A DNA stretch of 64,000 bases, taken from NCBI RefSeq assembly GCF_904846715.1, contig NZ_CAJHBU010000012.1:1-64000 (forward strand), written 5' to 3'. The stretch is from Psychrobacter vallis (GTDB lineage: Bacteria; Pseudomonadota; Gammaproteobacteria; Pseudomonadales; Moraxellaceae). Each line of letters begins with the position of its first letter. The stretch's first letter is position 1. Of this stretch, positions 47,639-57,041 are shown piece after piece. Made by a program: the position numbers and the translations under genes. The notes under the pieces are model-generated. The model saw only the letters and a list, made by a program, of their open reading frames with translations, had not been told where the DNA came from and made no database searches.

Positions 47639-48517
47639 ATGTTAGATAAAGCGCTCATTACCATAAAGCTCAAGCTAATATTTTTACCATTTTTAGGGTT
47701 GAGCCTTTTAACAGCCGTAGTTTATGCTGTCGTACGTTGGACTTTTGACATTCATTTAGATATATGGCCGTTTAACGACACTATTTGGGACCTCATTATT
47801 CCAACAATATTGAGTGTCATGGTGGTATTGATTGGTATGCGTAAAAGGGTTAGGTTATTACGTTTTAAGCTGTTTGAAGAAAAAAGTTTTAATGTATGTT
47901 CCTTCGTAATGATAATGTCTTTATTTCCAGCTTTATCTGTCAGTCAAGCTTATCTGTCTAAAGCCTCGTATCATGTGATCGATATAAACAACGTTGACGA
48001 GGTTCGGCAGTATCCAAAACAAAAATACTTTCGAATAGCTGATTTTGATATCAATAAACCAGCGGCTGAAGTACATATGACTACTGAGCTGAGTGGAAAA
48101 TATCAGAGTCATATTTTGGCTTATTTATATGTTGCTACACCTTTTGTGAATGCTAAAAATATTTGGTTAGCAAAAAGCTTTCGCATAGAGATTGACAATA
48201 ATATTACTGAAGCAGCTAAAAGGCGGCAGCTCAACAGATTTATTGAAGAGTCAGAACATGAATACAAAGTTTTTGATGCCTCATCTATCGCTTACTTTGA
48301 ATATATAAAAAATTCAGACGTAAAGAGGGGTTATTTACAAGCTACTAAGTTATTACCACAACCACACGAGAGCGAAGCTTATATGCTTCTTGGCAAACAA
48401 GGTACGCTTTCAGAAGATGCCAACGCCGAGTTGCTGAAATTCATTAGGTTTTTTTTAATTGGTATGGCTATTTGTTTAGCAATGATTTTGCGGGTTGAAG
48501 TTGATAAAAAGCCTTGA
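47639..48517 (+). CDS. Membrane protein related to N-terminal half of a rhomboid-family protein
   Basis: 292 residues with two N-terminal membrane helices (about 12-32 and 44-65), a third near 80-100, a large soluble loop and one C-terminal helix (about 263-282). It is clearly similar to the next gene (shared NNVDEVRQYPKQKYFRIADF / NNLNDIRHYPKQKYFRVDDF and YVATPF / YIATPF-NAKNIWL). In the larger protein family this domain precedes a rhomboid protease domain, which this copy lacks. It may be a stand-alone remnant of a duplicated gene. The sequence is AT-rich. Function unknown. Confidence 0.7.
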   Translation: MLDKALITIKLKLIFLPFLGLSLLTAVVYAVVRWTFDIHLDIWPFNDTIWDLIIPTILSVMVVLIGMRKRVRLLRFKLFEEKSFNVCSFVMIMSLFPALSVSQAYLSKASYHVIDINNVDEVRQYPKQKYFRIADFDINKPAAEVHMTTELSGKYQSHILAYLYVATPFVNAKNIWLAKSFRIEIDNNITEAAKRRQLNRFIEESEHEYKVFDASSIAYFEYIKNSDVKRGYLQATKLLPQPHESEAYMLLGKQGTLSEDANAELLKFIRFFLIGMAICLAMILRVEVDKKP

Positions 48518-48592
48518 AGAGCATGAAGAAAAAATCATATTGAGCATTACATATTTAGGGCGTTATTTAATCTAAACGAGTGGTAATGGTAC

Positions 48593-49600
48593 ATGCGAGA
48601 TAACGATAAGCCAAGTCAGTATAGATATAAGAATAAAAACAGAAATAGAAACAGAATAAGTAAAAAAGATAGGCATAAGGGAGCACAAAATTTAAGTGTA
48701 CAAGATGCAATCAAAATAAAACTCAAGCAGGTGTTTTTTCCTTATTTAGGTTTGAGCATTCAGACTATTCTGCTTTTTGGTGCTTTCCGCTGGGTATTTG
48801 ATATTTATTTAGACGTTCTACCTTTAAAGGAAGGCTACTGGGATTTTGGTATTCCTTGTTTTTTATCAATCTTGGTCGTTAGTATTTGGATGTGGCCGAG
48901 GTACGAGCTTTTGACCTTAAAGTGGGTTAAGCGTAGTAGTTCAGGCTATTTTTTTATAACTATGGTTTTAGCATTAGTGATACCGCTTGTTCTAAGCCAA
49001 AAATATTTGTCTAAAGCTGCTTACGAGGTTATTGAAATAAACAACCTGAATGATATTCGTCACTATCCAAAGCAAAAGTATTTCAGAGTAGATGATTTTG
49101 AACCACTAAAATTAGAGCAGGTTTCTTATATAGAAACACAAGTAGTCAGTGGACGATATTTTGACTCAACATTGCATATTGATTATTACATTGCCACGCC
49201 ATTTATAGCCGCTGAGAATATTTGGCTAGGTTCTTTATACCGTACAAGCTACGATAATCGTGTAGACCAAAGTATTAAAGACAGTCAATATGCAGCGTTT
49301 ATCAATGACTCGCGCCATAAGTACGAAGCCAAAGACTTCTCTAATATCAGATACTTTAAGAAACTTAAATTATCAAATAGCAGAAATGCTTACTTACACA
49401 CGATTTCTACGGCTAATAGGCAATCTAATTTGCCACCTTTGATATTAAAACCTGAAACAGGATTGCTTGCTGACAGCTTAGATCGTGATTTCGTCTGGGG
49501 GTTTGGTTCATTTATGATTGGTATGGGAGTGTGCTTATTGCTTATTCTTGCAGCAGATATTGATAACCAAGAAAAGAAGGGCACACGAAAACACATATAA
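48593..49600 (+). CDS. N-terminal part of a broken rhomboid-family gene
   Basis: 335 residues, paralogous to the gene at 47639-48517, with a basic Asn/Arg-rich N-terminus and the same four-helix pattern. It ends at TAA 49598-49600, but the same frame stays open for about 30 codons after it and leads into rhomboid-like sequence, so this looks like the front part of one longer gene (48593-50288) that was cut off by a nonsense change. The open frame is still translatable as a membrane protein. Function unknown. Confidence 0.7.
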   Translation: MRDNDKPSQYRYKNKNRNRNRISKKDRHKGAQNLSVQDAIKIKLKQVFFPYLGLSIQTILLFGAFRWVFDIYLDVLPLKEGYWDFGIPCFLSILVVSIWMWPRYELLTLKWVKRSSSGYFFITMVLALVIPLVLSQKYLSKAAYEVIEINNLNDIRHYPKQKYFRVDDFEPLKLEQVSYIETQVVSGRYFDSTLHIDYYIATPFIAAENIWLGSLYRTSYDNRVDQSIKDSQYAAFINDSRHKYEAKDFSNIRYFKKLKLSNSRNAYLHTISTANRQSNLPPLILKPETGLLADSLDRDFVWGFGSFMIGMGVCLLLILAADIDNQEKKGTRKHI

Positions 49601-50288
49601 ATACAAAAGCATGTAAAAAAACGAGATCCAGTGAAGGATGGGTCAAAAAGTATAGGGGCTCTTTTTAGAAGTAATAAAAACAACCTGCAACGTTAGTATT
49701 GATGCTGACTTGTATAGGTGCCTTTATACTAACCATATTCATGGATATGGATATCATAACTCTTTTATCCAGGCAGATAGATAAGGTAGGTGGGTTGACT
49801 ACGGACGCGCTGCAAGCTGGTAAGTATTTACGTGTAGCCACATCGATTTTTGTACACGCAGGGATTATGCATTTAGCAATGAGTCTGGGAATGCTGTTTG
49901 CGGTAGGTTCTATTTTGGAAAAAGTCTTAGGTCCTATACGTTTTACGATTGCCTTTTTATGTGTGGAATCTTTTCTAATATTTCAGGTATTTTCTATTAT
50001 GATATGAACATGTCGGGTGCTTGGGGCGCTATATTTAGCTTGTTTGGTATTGCGATGATGTTGACTATGTATAAGATCTTTAATAAAAAATATAGAGAAA
50101 TATATGGTGCTACCGTGGGTGTAATACTGACTATTGTGTTATCTAGTATGTTTGTTGAGTTCATAAACACGCTCAGTTACATGGAGTATTATCTTTCAAC
50201 TTTATGTTTTGGTGTTGTTTCTGGTGTGGTAATGGTTATGACTCAAAAACAGTCTTTATTACAAAATGCTAGGCGCCATAATATATAG
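49601..50288 (+). pseudogene. Rhomboid protease domain, broken
   Basis: Downstream continuation of the gene at 48593. After the TAA at 49598, the frame reads VKKRDPVKDGSKSIGALFRSNKNN, shifts near 49684 to PATLVLMLTCIGAFILTIF and HAGIMHLAMSLGMLFAVGSILEKVLG, then shifts again near 49960 to GIFSNISGIFYYDMNMSGAWGAIFSLFG. In active rhomboids the last block has GASG with the catalytic serine; here it is GAWG, so the serine codon has become tryptophan. With one stop, two frameshifts and the lost serine, protease activity is not possible. Confidence 0.85.
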
Positions 50289-50491
50289 TTATTGGCTATC
50301 CTTCATTAAGAACCTATATCAAGTAGTATTAATCAAGCGTGGATAATAGTTATTAATCATTATTAAAAATTATCTCCATTGACGCATCCAGCAAACTATG
50401 ACTAAATAAGAGTAAGCTGAGCCAAGACACTATTGATGATAACTCTAAAGTAGTTTTTAATAATAAATATCAGCCGTACAAGGAGTGTACT

Positions 50492-51067
50492 ATGTCTACT
50501 ATGATTACCGATCGCACCTATCGAATCGCTCGCGAAAACACGCAAGCGATGATTATCGATGTACAAGAGCGCCTAACGCCGCACATCTATGACCACGAAA
50601 ATATCATCAAAAAAACCGTGATGCTTATTAAAGGTTTACAAGCGCTTGATATCCCCATCATGCTCAATGAGCAGTATAAAAAAGGATTGGGCGATACGTT
50701 GCCCGAGATACGTGATGTACTAACAGGTGATAATGCAAAAAGCTTTGAAAAAGTCACGTTTAGTGCCTGCGATAATAATGATACATGGCACCATTTAGCA
50801 CAGCAAAATCGTAGCACTATTTTATTATTGGGGGTCGAAGCACACGTTTGCGTGCTACAAACGGCGCTTGATTTGCTTGATAATGGGATGCAGCCCGTCA
50901 TTATTGGTGATGCGGTTGGTTCGCGTTTTCCCTATGATAAAAAACAAGCCATTCGCCGTATTCGCCGTGCAGGCGGAGTCATTACGACCGTAGAAACCAT
51001 TTTGTTTGAATTGTGCCGCAGCAGCGAAGACCCAGCTTTTAAAACCATTAGTAATTTAATAAAATAG
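50492..51067 (+). CDS. Isochorismatase-family cysteine hydrolase
   Basis: 191 residues of the isochorismatase-like superfamily, which includes hydrolases such as YcaC. The catalytic triad candidates are Asp24 in MIIDVQERL, Lys in FEKVTFSAC near residue 88 and the nucleophilic Cys in GVEAHVCVLQTALDLL near residue 116. AAGGAG lies about eight bases before ATG 50492. The substrate is unknown. It stands alone. Confidence 0.9.
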   Translation: MSTMITDRTYRIARENTQAMIIDVQERLTPHIYDHENIIKKTVMLIKGLQALDIPIMLNEQYKKGLGDTLPEIRDVLTGDNAKSFEKVTFSACDNNDTWHHLAQQNRSTILLLGVEAHVCVLQTALDLLDNGMQPVIIGDAVGSRFPYDKKQAIRRIRRAGGVITTVETILFELCRSSEDPAFKTISNLIK

Positions 51068-51181
51068 CGGGTTTAGCCCATTTCAGTAGATTTAAATGAG
51101 ATAGCGCTTGGTAAGATAAGCGCTATTTTGCGTTTGGCCACAAAAGTAAGAGTTAAAACTATCAAAGAATCAGAGAGAAAT

Positions 51182-51811
51182 ATGTCTTTAAACACGCCTA
51201 TGTCATTAACGAATCCAAAAGCCGCTTCAACTATCGACATAGATGATGTCACTCATTTCTTACTGGAATTAGATGCCCTAAAACGTGTGAATCGCCGTAG
51301 TTACGTGACAAATACCACTCGACAAGAAAACTCTGCCGAACATTCTTGGCATTTAGCGATGGCGTGCTGGTCAATCGCTGAGTTGTTTGATCTGGACGTC
51401 AATCACGAAAAATTGCTTAAGATGGCGCTGGTACATGATTTGGGCGAAATTGATGCGGGTGATACTTTTTTATATGCCAATACACGCCGTGATGCACACG
51501 TTGAAGAGCGCGCTGGCATCACTAGATTGCAACGCGAGCGGGGCAATGGCATTGGTGATTTGAGTGAGATTTGGGAGGCACAGGAGACAGGTATCAGCAA
51601 AGAGGCTCAGCTTCTTAGGGTCGTTGATCGCTTGTTGCCATTTTTGCTAAATCTAAATACCCATGGAAAAACGTGGATTGAGCTTGGTGTCACACGTACG
51701 CAAGTCGCGGGTGCTCATACCTTTATTAAAGACAGCTTTCCTCCTATTCATGATTGGTTATCGAAAAATATTGAATATGCCACCGAGCGAGGGTGGTTGG
51801 TTGATGCTTAA
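51182..51811 (+). CDS. HD-domain hydrolase (YfbR/HDDC2-like)
   Basis: 209 residues. HD-domain metal ligands are seen at NSAEHSWHLAMACW (near 49-62) and ALVHDLGEIDAGD (near 83-95). The architecture resembles 5'-deoxynucleotidases of the YfbR/HDDC2 type, which hydrolyse deoxynucleoside monophosphates. ATG 51182 follows GAGAGA; a TTG start 18 codons upstream is unlikely. It lies about 110 bases after the isochorismatase-like gene and may be cotranscribed. Confidence 0.85.
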   Translation: MSLNTPMSLTNPKAASTIDIDDVTHFLLELDALKRVNRRSYVTNTTRQENSAEHSWHLAMACWSIAELFDLDVNHEKLLKMALVHDLGEIDAGDTFLYANTRRDAHVEERAGITRLQRERGNGIGDLSEIWEAQETGISKEAQLLRVVDRLLPFLLNLNTHGKTWIELGVTRTQVAGAHTFIKDSFPPIHDWLSKNIEYATERGWLVDA

Positions 51812-51917
51812 ATACAGCCATCATTTTGCTGTTTAAATATTTATATTTTTCAACTAGTAGAGCATTCATACCCTAGCTAAATGCACGGTTAAGTATATTA
51901 CATAGAGAGGTCGTCAA

Positions 51918-52523
51918 ATGAGAGTCATTGGCATTTATAAGGTTTTCGCTAAATCGCTCGTCTTTATTAGCATCCTAAGTTTGGCGCAACTAACGCAGGC
52001 TGCCGAGCCTATTAGCAATGGTGATAAATTGGCAGGCGATGCCAAAAAACAAATCGGTATTACCACCAGCTATGACCCTGCTTACCGCAAGTTGGATTTT
52101 CCGCGTGGCGATGTACCGATAGAAACAGGCGTCTGTACCGATGTCATTATTCGCGCTTATCGCTTGCAAAATATAGATCTACAGCAATTAGTTAACCATG
52201 ATATGAAGTCAAATTGGTCGGCTTATCCAAAGAATTGGGGGCTGAAATCAACCGATGAGAATATCGATCATCGCCGAGTGCCCAATCTTGAAGTGTTTTT
52301 TGCGCGTCACGGAAAGACATTATCGACGACTGATAAAGACAGTTTTCAAGCAGGAGATGTGGTGACGTGGCGATTACCGAATGGCAATCTGCCGCACACG
52401 GGCATCGTCTCCGATAAAGTCTCTGCGGATGGTACACCGCTGATCATTCACAATATCGGACGCGGCACGCAAGAAGAAAATATCTTATTTGCTTATCCTA
52501 TTCTCAAGCACTTCCGTTATTAA
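51918..52523 (+). CDS. DUF1287 family periplasmic protein
   Basis: 201 residues with a signal peptide ending near residue 29 (QLTQAAEPIS). The mature part matches DUF1287, a family with an NlpC/P60-like fold: TTSYDPAYRKLDFPRGDVP, GVCTDVIIRAYR with a likely catalytic Cys, WSAYPKNWGLKSTDENIDHRRVPNLEVFF (split here for length) and LPHTGIVSDK with a likely His. A cell-wall hydrolase role is inferred from fold only. AGAGAGG precedes the ATG. Confidence 0.85.
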   Translation: MRVIGIYKVFAKSLVFISILSLAQLTQAAEPISNGDKLAGDAKKQIGITTSYDPAYRKLDFPRGDVPIETGVCTDVIIRAYRLQNIDLQQLVNHDMKSNWSAYPKNWGLKSTDENIDHRRVPNLEVFFARHGKTLSTTDKDSFQAGDVVTWRLPNGNLPHTGIVSDKVSADGTPLIIHNIGRGTQEENILFAYPILKHFRY

Positions 52524-52558
52524 CTACTATGTTGCGATAAAACAGTTACCCACACTAA

Positions 52559-52602
52559 AAAGCTCAGTTAAGCATAAATTAGGATGCTGAACTGAGCTTT
52601 TT
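52559..52602. terminator. Bidirectional terminator between the DUF1287 gene and psd
   Basis: Stem AGCTCAGTT / AACTGAGCT (52561-52569 with 52590-52598) with a longer loop, T run on the right, A run on the left. Confidence 0.8.
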
Positions 52603-52622
52603 TGAGTTGTTAAATCGCTCGT

Positions 52623-53459
52623 CTATTGAGTGTTAGCAACACCCAATAGTTGTCCCATCTGTACCACACTATTGGCTTTCATGCTGTCTTGCCAATCCGC
52701 TTTTGCTGCTTTTGGCAGCACGATGATGGCGGTCGAACCTAAATAAAAACGTCCAAGCTCATCACCTGCTGCAAAGTCCATATCATGATCGGCTTCTTGT
52801 ATGTCATCGGTACGAGTGATCTTACCAGTCGCTACGGTTTCGATGCCAGCGACAATCATAGCGCCAACCATCACCACGGCAGCTTTACCATATTTGGTAT
52901 CAAACATACACACCAAACGCTCGTTACGGGCAAATAGGTCAGGTACATTGGCAGCAGTGGTATTATTGACCGAAAACAGCGTACCCGGTACGTAGCGTGT
53001 CTTGGTCAACGTACCCGCAAATGGCATGTGGACGCGATGATAATTGCTTGGTGCCAGATAAACAGTGGCAAAACTGCCATCGGCAAAATAGCTACCATCT
53101 TCGCTATCGGCGAGCAGTTGCCCGACATCATAGTGACGACCTTTGGCCTGTAGCAATTTATGATCTTCGATTTGTCCGAGCTGAGAGATGATACCGTCAG
53201 CAGGACTAACGATGCCGTTGACGGTGGCATCGATCGGGCGAGCGTCTTCTTTTAGCTCACGTGTAAAAAAGTCATTGAAACTCTCATACGCATTCAGACT
53301 CTGGCGCTCATACTCATCGAGACTGACGTTGTAGGCTTTGGCAAAGCCACGGATAAATGCCCGTTTGACATATGGATGACGGCTGGCAGCCAAACGCCCA
53401 GCGACTTTACTCAGTTGCTGCTGCGGGACAAGCTGTTGTAAGGTGGTGAATAAATTCAT
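52623..53459 (-). CDS. psd: Phosphatidylserine decarboxylase proenzyme
   Basis: Makes phosphatidylethanolamine from phosphatidylserine in the inner membrane. 278 residues from ATG 53459. The self-cleavage site LGST is near residue 246 (FYLGSTAIIVLP), where the serine becomes the pyruvoyl group. The N-terminal FTRELKEDARPID and SPADG, and HRVHMPFAGTL are family blocks with the expected histidines. A TTG start 15 codons upstream is unlikely. Followed, on the other side, by dtd in divergent direction. Confidence 0.94.
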   Translation of the reverse strand: MNLFTTLQQLVPQQQLSKVAGRLAASRHPYVKRAFIRGFAKAYNVSLDEYERQSLNAYESFNDFFTRELKEDARPIDATVNGIVSPADGIISQLGQIEDHKLLQAKGRHYDVGQLLADSEDGSYFADGSFATVYLAPSNYHRVHMPFAGTLTKTRYVPGTLFSVNNTTAANVPDLFARNERLVCMFDTKYGKAAVVMVGAMIVAGIETVATGKITRTDDIQEADHDMDFAAGDELGRFYLGSTAIIVLPKAAKADWQDSMKANSVVQMGQLLGVANTQ

Positions 53460-53598
53460 AGTAAGGCGACCAAAATAGAGTGTGAGGTAATAATTAATGG
53501 GCAAGTAAATGGCGGTATTTTATCATGGACAGCGTATCATTGTATGAGCATAATCTGTAAGCCATTCCATTTATAAATAAAAATAAAGAGGGCCGTAA

Positions 53599-54054
53599 AT
53601 GAAAGCACTTGTACAACGGGTAGACCACGCTAAGGTCATTGTCGATGATCATTGTGTTGGTGCAATCGAACAGGGTTTGTTGGCTTATATTGGCTTGGGA
53701 CATGAGGACAGCTTGCAGAGTGCACAGCGGATGATCGATAAAATTCTCACTTATCGTATCTTTAACAATGATGATGATCCTGCCAAATACGGTAAACTGG
53801 ATAAAAATGTGCAACAAGTCGGTGGTGGGTTATTATTGGTATCACAGTTTACCTTAATGGCAAAAACGGACAAAGGGCGTCGTCCTGATTTTGGTGGAGC
53901 GATGGCACCTGACGCGGCAAAAACATTGTTTGCGCAATTGGTTGCTTATGCTCAGACGCAATATCCTAATGTTGCCACTGGTCAATTTGGTGCTGATATG
54001 CAAGTTGAGAGTATCAATGATGGACCACTGAACTTTTTATTAGAAGTGGATTAA
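53599..54054 (+). CDS. dtd: D-aminoacyl-tRNA deacylase
   Basis: Removes D-amino acids wrongly attached to tRNA. 151 residues, full length. MKALVQRVDHAKVIVDD opens the family; SQFTLMAKTDKGRRPDF near residue 82 has the conserved SQFTL and NDGPLNFLLE near 140 the conserved GP motif. AAAGAGG precedes the ATG. Confidence 0.95.
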   Translation: MKALVQRVDHAKVIVDDHCVGAIEQGLLAYIGLGHEDSLQSAQRMIDKILTYRIFNNDDDPAKYGKLDKNVQQVGGGLLLVSQFTLMAKTDKGRRPDFGGAMAPDAAKTLFAQLVAYAQTQYPNVATGQFGADMQVESINDGPLNFLLEVD

Positions 54055-54075
54055 ACGATTGAGTAAGTTGTCAGC

Positions 54076-54152
54076 TACAGTCGATTCAATCTAAAAATCA
54101 TACCAGTAGTACGTTACTATAAGTGTGTCTTTCTTATCTTGAGCTGACTATA
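54076..54152. repeat. Internally deleted 145-bp palindromic repeat (about 77 bp)
   Basis: Begins TACAGTCGATT and ends GAGCTGACTATA, like full copies, but the left arm and loop are gone; only AAAAATCATACCAGTA remains of the right arm. Confidence 0.6.
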
Positions 54153-54182
54153 TTCATCGCTTAAAAGCCCAATGTCATCGAG

Positions 54183-54204
54183 TTGTCATAATTAATTTGT
54201 TTAA
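54183..54204 (+). promoter_or_regulatory. Possible Pho box upstream of phoB
   Basis: TTGTCATAAT, a near match to the first half of the Pho box, followed by a weak second half, about 75-95 bases before phoB. It would fit autoregulation, which is common for phoB. Confidence 0.3.
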
Positions 54205-54277
54205 TAGAGAGAAGTTGGCGAGCATTTATCGCCTTTTTTACATGCTAAACTTTGTCCTCTAACACTGAGAATGCCGT

Positions 54278-54982
54278 ATGTACAATGAGCAAATTTTGAT
54301 TGTTGAAGATGAACCCGCCATTCGTGAAATGATCGTAATGACCCTAGAGATGGCAGGGTTTGATAGCTTGCAGGCAGCTGATGTGTCAGAAGCGCATCAA
54401 CAAGTAGTCGATCACAGGCCAGCACTGATTTTGTTGGATTGGATGCTACCGGGGGATAAAAGCGGCATTGATTTTTGTCGTATGCTAAAAAACGATGATT
54501 TGCTCTCTGAGATACCAGTCATTATGCTGACCGCCAAAAGCGAAGAAGACAGCAAGGTTCACGGTCTCGATGCTGGGGCGGATGATTATATGACCAAGCC
54601 ATTTTCGACGCGTGAGTTGATTTCAAGAATCAAAGCGGTGCTGCGCCGTAGTAGTGCGCTCAGTAACGATAAATCGATCGAAATAGGCAATTTAAGTTTA
54701 GATCCAAAAAGCCAACGCGTGATGGCTGCTGGTAAAGTTATTGAGGTTGGGCCTACTGAGTATCGCTTATTGGCATTTTTTATGAGCCATCCAGAGCGTG
54801 CTTATACACGGACACAATTGCTGGATCAAGTATGGGGTGGCAATGTGTATATTGAAGACAGAACCATTGATGTCCATATCAAACGTTTACGTACATTACT
54901 GCGCCCACATAACTGTGATACGTTGATACAAACGGTACGCGGTACTGGTTATCGATTTTCTAGCCTCATTGAACCCATGTAG
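54278..54982 (+). CDS. phoB: Phosphate regulon response regulator PhoB
   Basis: DNA-binding response regulator for phosphate starvation. 234 residues. The receiver domain (about 5-120) has acidic pocket residues and the phosphorylated Asp54 in ILLDWMLPGDKSG, Thr in MLTAKSEE and Lys in MTKPFSTRE. The winged-helix DNA-binding domain (about 135-230) shows EYRLLAFFMSHPERAYTRTQLLD and TIDVHIKRLR, split here for length. The partner kinase is the next gene but one repeat away. Confidence 0.95.
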   Translation: MYNEQILIVEDEPAIREMIVMTLEMAGFDSLQAADVSEAHQQVVDHRPALILLDWMLPGDKSGIDFCRMLKNDDLLSEIPVIMLTAKSEEDSKVHGLDAGADDYMTKPFSTRELISRIKAVLRRSSALSNDKSIEIGNLSLDPKSQRVMAAGKVIEVGPTEYRLLAFFMSHPERAYTRTQLLDQVWGGNVYIEDRTIDVHIKRLRTLLRPHNCDTLIQTVRGTGYRFSSLIEPM

Positions 54983-54989
54983 TTTATGA

Positions 54990-55125
54990 TACAGTCGATA
55001 TCAAATAAAATGGATACTCAATATTATGACGTGAGACTGGGATAATTTTTTGTGCTTGCTGTGCCTACGCCGACAGAGGCTAAAAAAATTTATCCCAGTC
55101 TCTTTTTTTTATTGAACCGACTATA
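54990..55125. repeat. 145-bp palindromic repeat, copy 4 (between phoB and phoR)
   Basis: Begins TACAGTCGATA eight bases after the phoB stop, ends ACTATA. Arms GAGACTGGGATAATTTTTT and its complement; loop GTGCTTGCTGTGCCTACGCCGACAGAGGC. It splits the two-gene operon and could reduce phoR transcription or simply be tolerated there. Confidence 0.85.
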
Positions 55126-55205
55126 GTAACTTATTATAAGTAATTCACAATCAGAAGTGTCATCGTAATCTAACGTAACACAGCGAGTAGTGGTAAGGAG
55201 GATAG

Positions 55206-56297
55206 ATGAGCAGCATCACGTCGATGGAAAATGAGCCGCAGAATCAGTTAGAGCCAATCGCCCAACAAAATACAACGGATCAACTCAAAAAAATCAGAAG
55301 CGCCTTAGGGGCATTACGAGATGCAGTGATTTTGCTTAACGAACATGACAGTTTGGAATGGTGGAATCAATCTGCTCAAGAGTTATTGTCATTACAATCA
55401 GACGATAAAGGCAAAAGTATTTTTGATTTTATTCGTGTGCCTGAGTTTCGTCAATATTATCAAGCGACTACAGCATCTAATGAGAGTGTGCATATAGAGT
55501 CATGGCAAGACCCTAAGCGTTATCTGAAATGCGAACTCACACCTTTCGGCGATGAGAAGCTGCTGATTATTTATGATGTGACGCGCTTGCAGCATTTAGA
55601 GGAGATGCGTCGTGACTTTGTAGCGAATGTCTCGCATGAATTGCGTACACCATTGACCGTAATGATGGGTTATCTCGAAAATTTCTCAGATCAACCAGAT
55701 ATGCCACCGCATTGGCGACGCGGTTTTGAGCTGATGACTCAGCAAACTGCCCGTATGAATAGGATTGTGAATGACTTATTGCTGTTGTCTCGCATTGAAA
55801 TCGAAGAGACTCATGAACTTAATTATATCGATATGACCCGCTTGCTTACCAATGTTTATGACGATGCGCAGGCTTACAATCAAGCATATGGTCATACCAT
55901 TCATTTGCAGATAGATACCTATGATGGGCTGTATGGTTCAGAGATGTATCTAAATAGTGCGTTGTCCAATCTGGTCATTAATGCCATTAAATACACACCA
56001 AAAGGTGGCAATATTGCTATCAGCTGGACAAAGACTGCTGATGGCTGTCGCTTTGCCGTCGAGGACAATGGTATTGGGATTGCGCCGGAGCATATCACAC
56101 GTTTGACTGAACGTTTTTATCGCGTTGATAAAGGTCGTAGCCGTGCCACCGGTGGAACTGGGCTGGGACTAGCAATTGTAAAGCACGTCTTATATCAACA
56201 TGACGCCAATTTGCAAATTGAGTCAGTAGAAGGAGTCGGATCGACTTTTAGTATGGTGTTTCCAGCAGCTTACGTTCGCTCTGCGTCCACCGATTAA
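55206..56297 (+). CDS. phoR: Phosphate regulon sensor kinase PhoR (soluble form)
   Basis: Histidine kinase that controls PhoB. 363 residues. A PAS-like domain (about 30-125) is followed by the HisKA domain with His144 in NVSHELRTPLTVMMGYLENF, then the ATP-binding domain with LSNLVINAIKYTPKGG (N box), VEDNGIGIAPEH (G1) and GRSRATGGTGLGLAIVKH (G2). No hydrophobic membrane segment is visible at the N-terminus, unlike typical PhoR, which has one or two. AAGGAGG lies four bases before ATG 55206, supporting this start. The full-length start could have been lost when the repeat inserted. Confidence 0.93.
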   Translation: MSSITSMENEPQNQLEPIAQQNTTDQLKKIRSALGALRDAVILLNEHDSLEWWNQSAQELLSLQSDDKGKSIFDFIRVPEFRQYYQATTASNESVHIESWQDPKRYLKCELTPFGDEKLLIIYDVTRLQHLEEMRRDFVANVSHELRTPLTVMMGYLENFSDQPDMPPHWRRGFELMTQQTARMNRIVNDLLLLSRIEIEETHELNYIDMTRLLTNVYDDAQAYNQAYGHTIHLQIDTYDGLYGSEMYLNSALSNLVINAIKYTPKGGNIAISWTKTADGCRFAVEDNGIGIAPEHITRLTERFYRVDKGRSRATGGTGLGLAIVKHVLYQHDANLQIESVEGVGSTFSMVFPAAYVRSASTD

Positions 56298-56327
56298 TAT
56301 TAAAATTTCTTGCTAATTTTTATAAAC

Positions 56328-56450
56328 TATAGTTGATAATAAATAGAATTGATACAAGATATCATGATGCTAGACTGGGATAAATTTTTCTGGCTTGCTG
56401 TGCCTTCGCAGCTCGATGCTACAAAAAATTTATCCTAGTCTCTACCAACT
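56328..56450. repeat. 145-bp palindromic repeat, copy 5
   Basis: Begins TATAGTTGATA 30 bases after the phoR stop. The right end is cut at the stop codon of the M23 peptidase gene (56451), so it lies between two convergent genes. Arms CTAGACTGGGATAAATTTTT and its complement; loop GCTTGCTGTGCCTTCGCAGCTCGATG. Confidence 0.85.
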
Positions 56451-57041
56451 TCAGTCTTTTTGCAAAAGCGGATATGGGTTAACGGCGCTGCCATTGATAT
56501 AAATGCCATAATGGACATGAGGCGGTGTGCCTTTGGCGTTGCCGCTATCACCAACATAACCAATGATGTCACCAGCATTTACCCAGTCATTGGGCGCGAT
56601 GTCAGCATAGTCTTCTAAATGGGCATAGTAATGCCCTGCACCCCCTGGTCCTACTACCACGACCACGCGACCACCCAAATTATTTTCCCCAACTTTACTG
56701 ACGATGCCTTGCGTTGTTGCTTGAATCGGTGTGCCTCGCGGGGCAAAGATATCAATCCCTTCATGTGAGCGTCCTTGACTACGCGCGGCGCCCCAAGTAT
56801 CGGTCAGTCGCTGTTCGGGCAGCGGATTGGGTAAGCTGTTTTCTGTGGGTAGTTCTTGTTGCATTAGGCTGAGCTGTTGCCATTTCGCTACCACAAATGA
56901 CTGTGTCTGGTGACTAATGCTTGGGAGTAGTTTATCGAGTACAAACAATAATGCTAACAGCACAGTAGCCCTAATCAACACCTTTAGCACGCGGCTTAAA
57001 AGCGCAGGTTTTTGTTGCTTGTTTTCATCGTTTGGTAGCAT
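56451..57041 (-). CDS. M23 family metallopeptidase
   Basis: Peptidoglycan endopeptidase of the LytM/M23 type. 196 residues with one N-terminal membrane helix (about 16-38) and a short linker. The zinc motif HxxxD is seen in RSHEGIDIF (near 93-97) and HxH in PPHVHYG (near 175-177), so the metal site appears complete. It probably acts in the periplasm, anchored to the inner membrane. The stop lies directly beside repeat copy 5. Confidence 0.92.
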   Translation of the reverse strand: MLPNDENKQQKPALLSRVLKVLIRATVLLALLFVLDKLLPSISHQTQSFVVAKWQQLSLMQQELPTENSLPNPLPEQRLTDTWGAARSQGRSHEGIDIFAPRGTPIQATTQGIVSKVGENNLGGRVVVVVGPGGAGHYYAHLEDYADIAPNDWVNAGDIIGYVGDSGNAKGTPPHVHYGIYINGSAVNPYPLLQKD

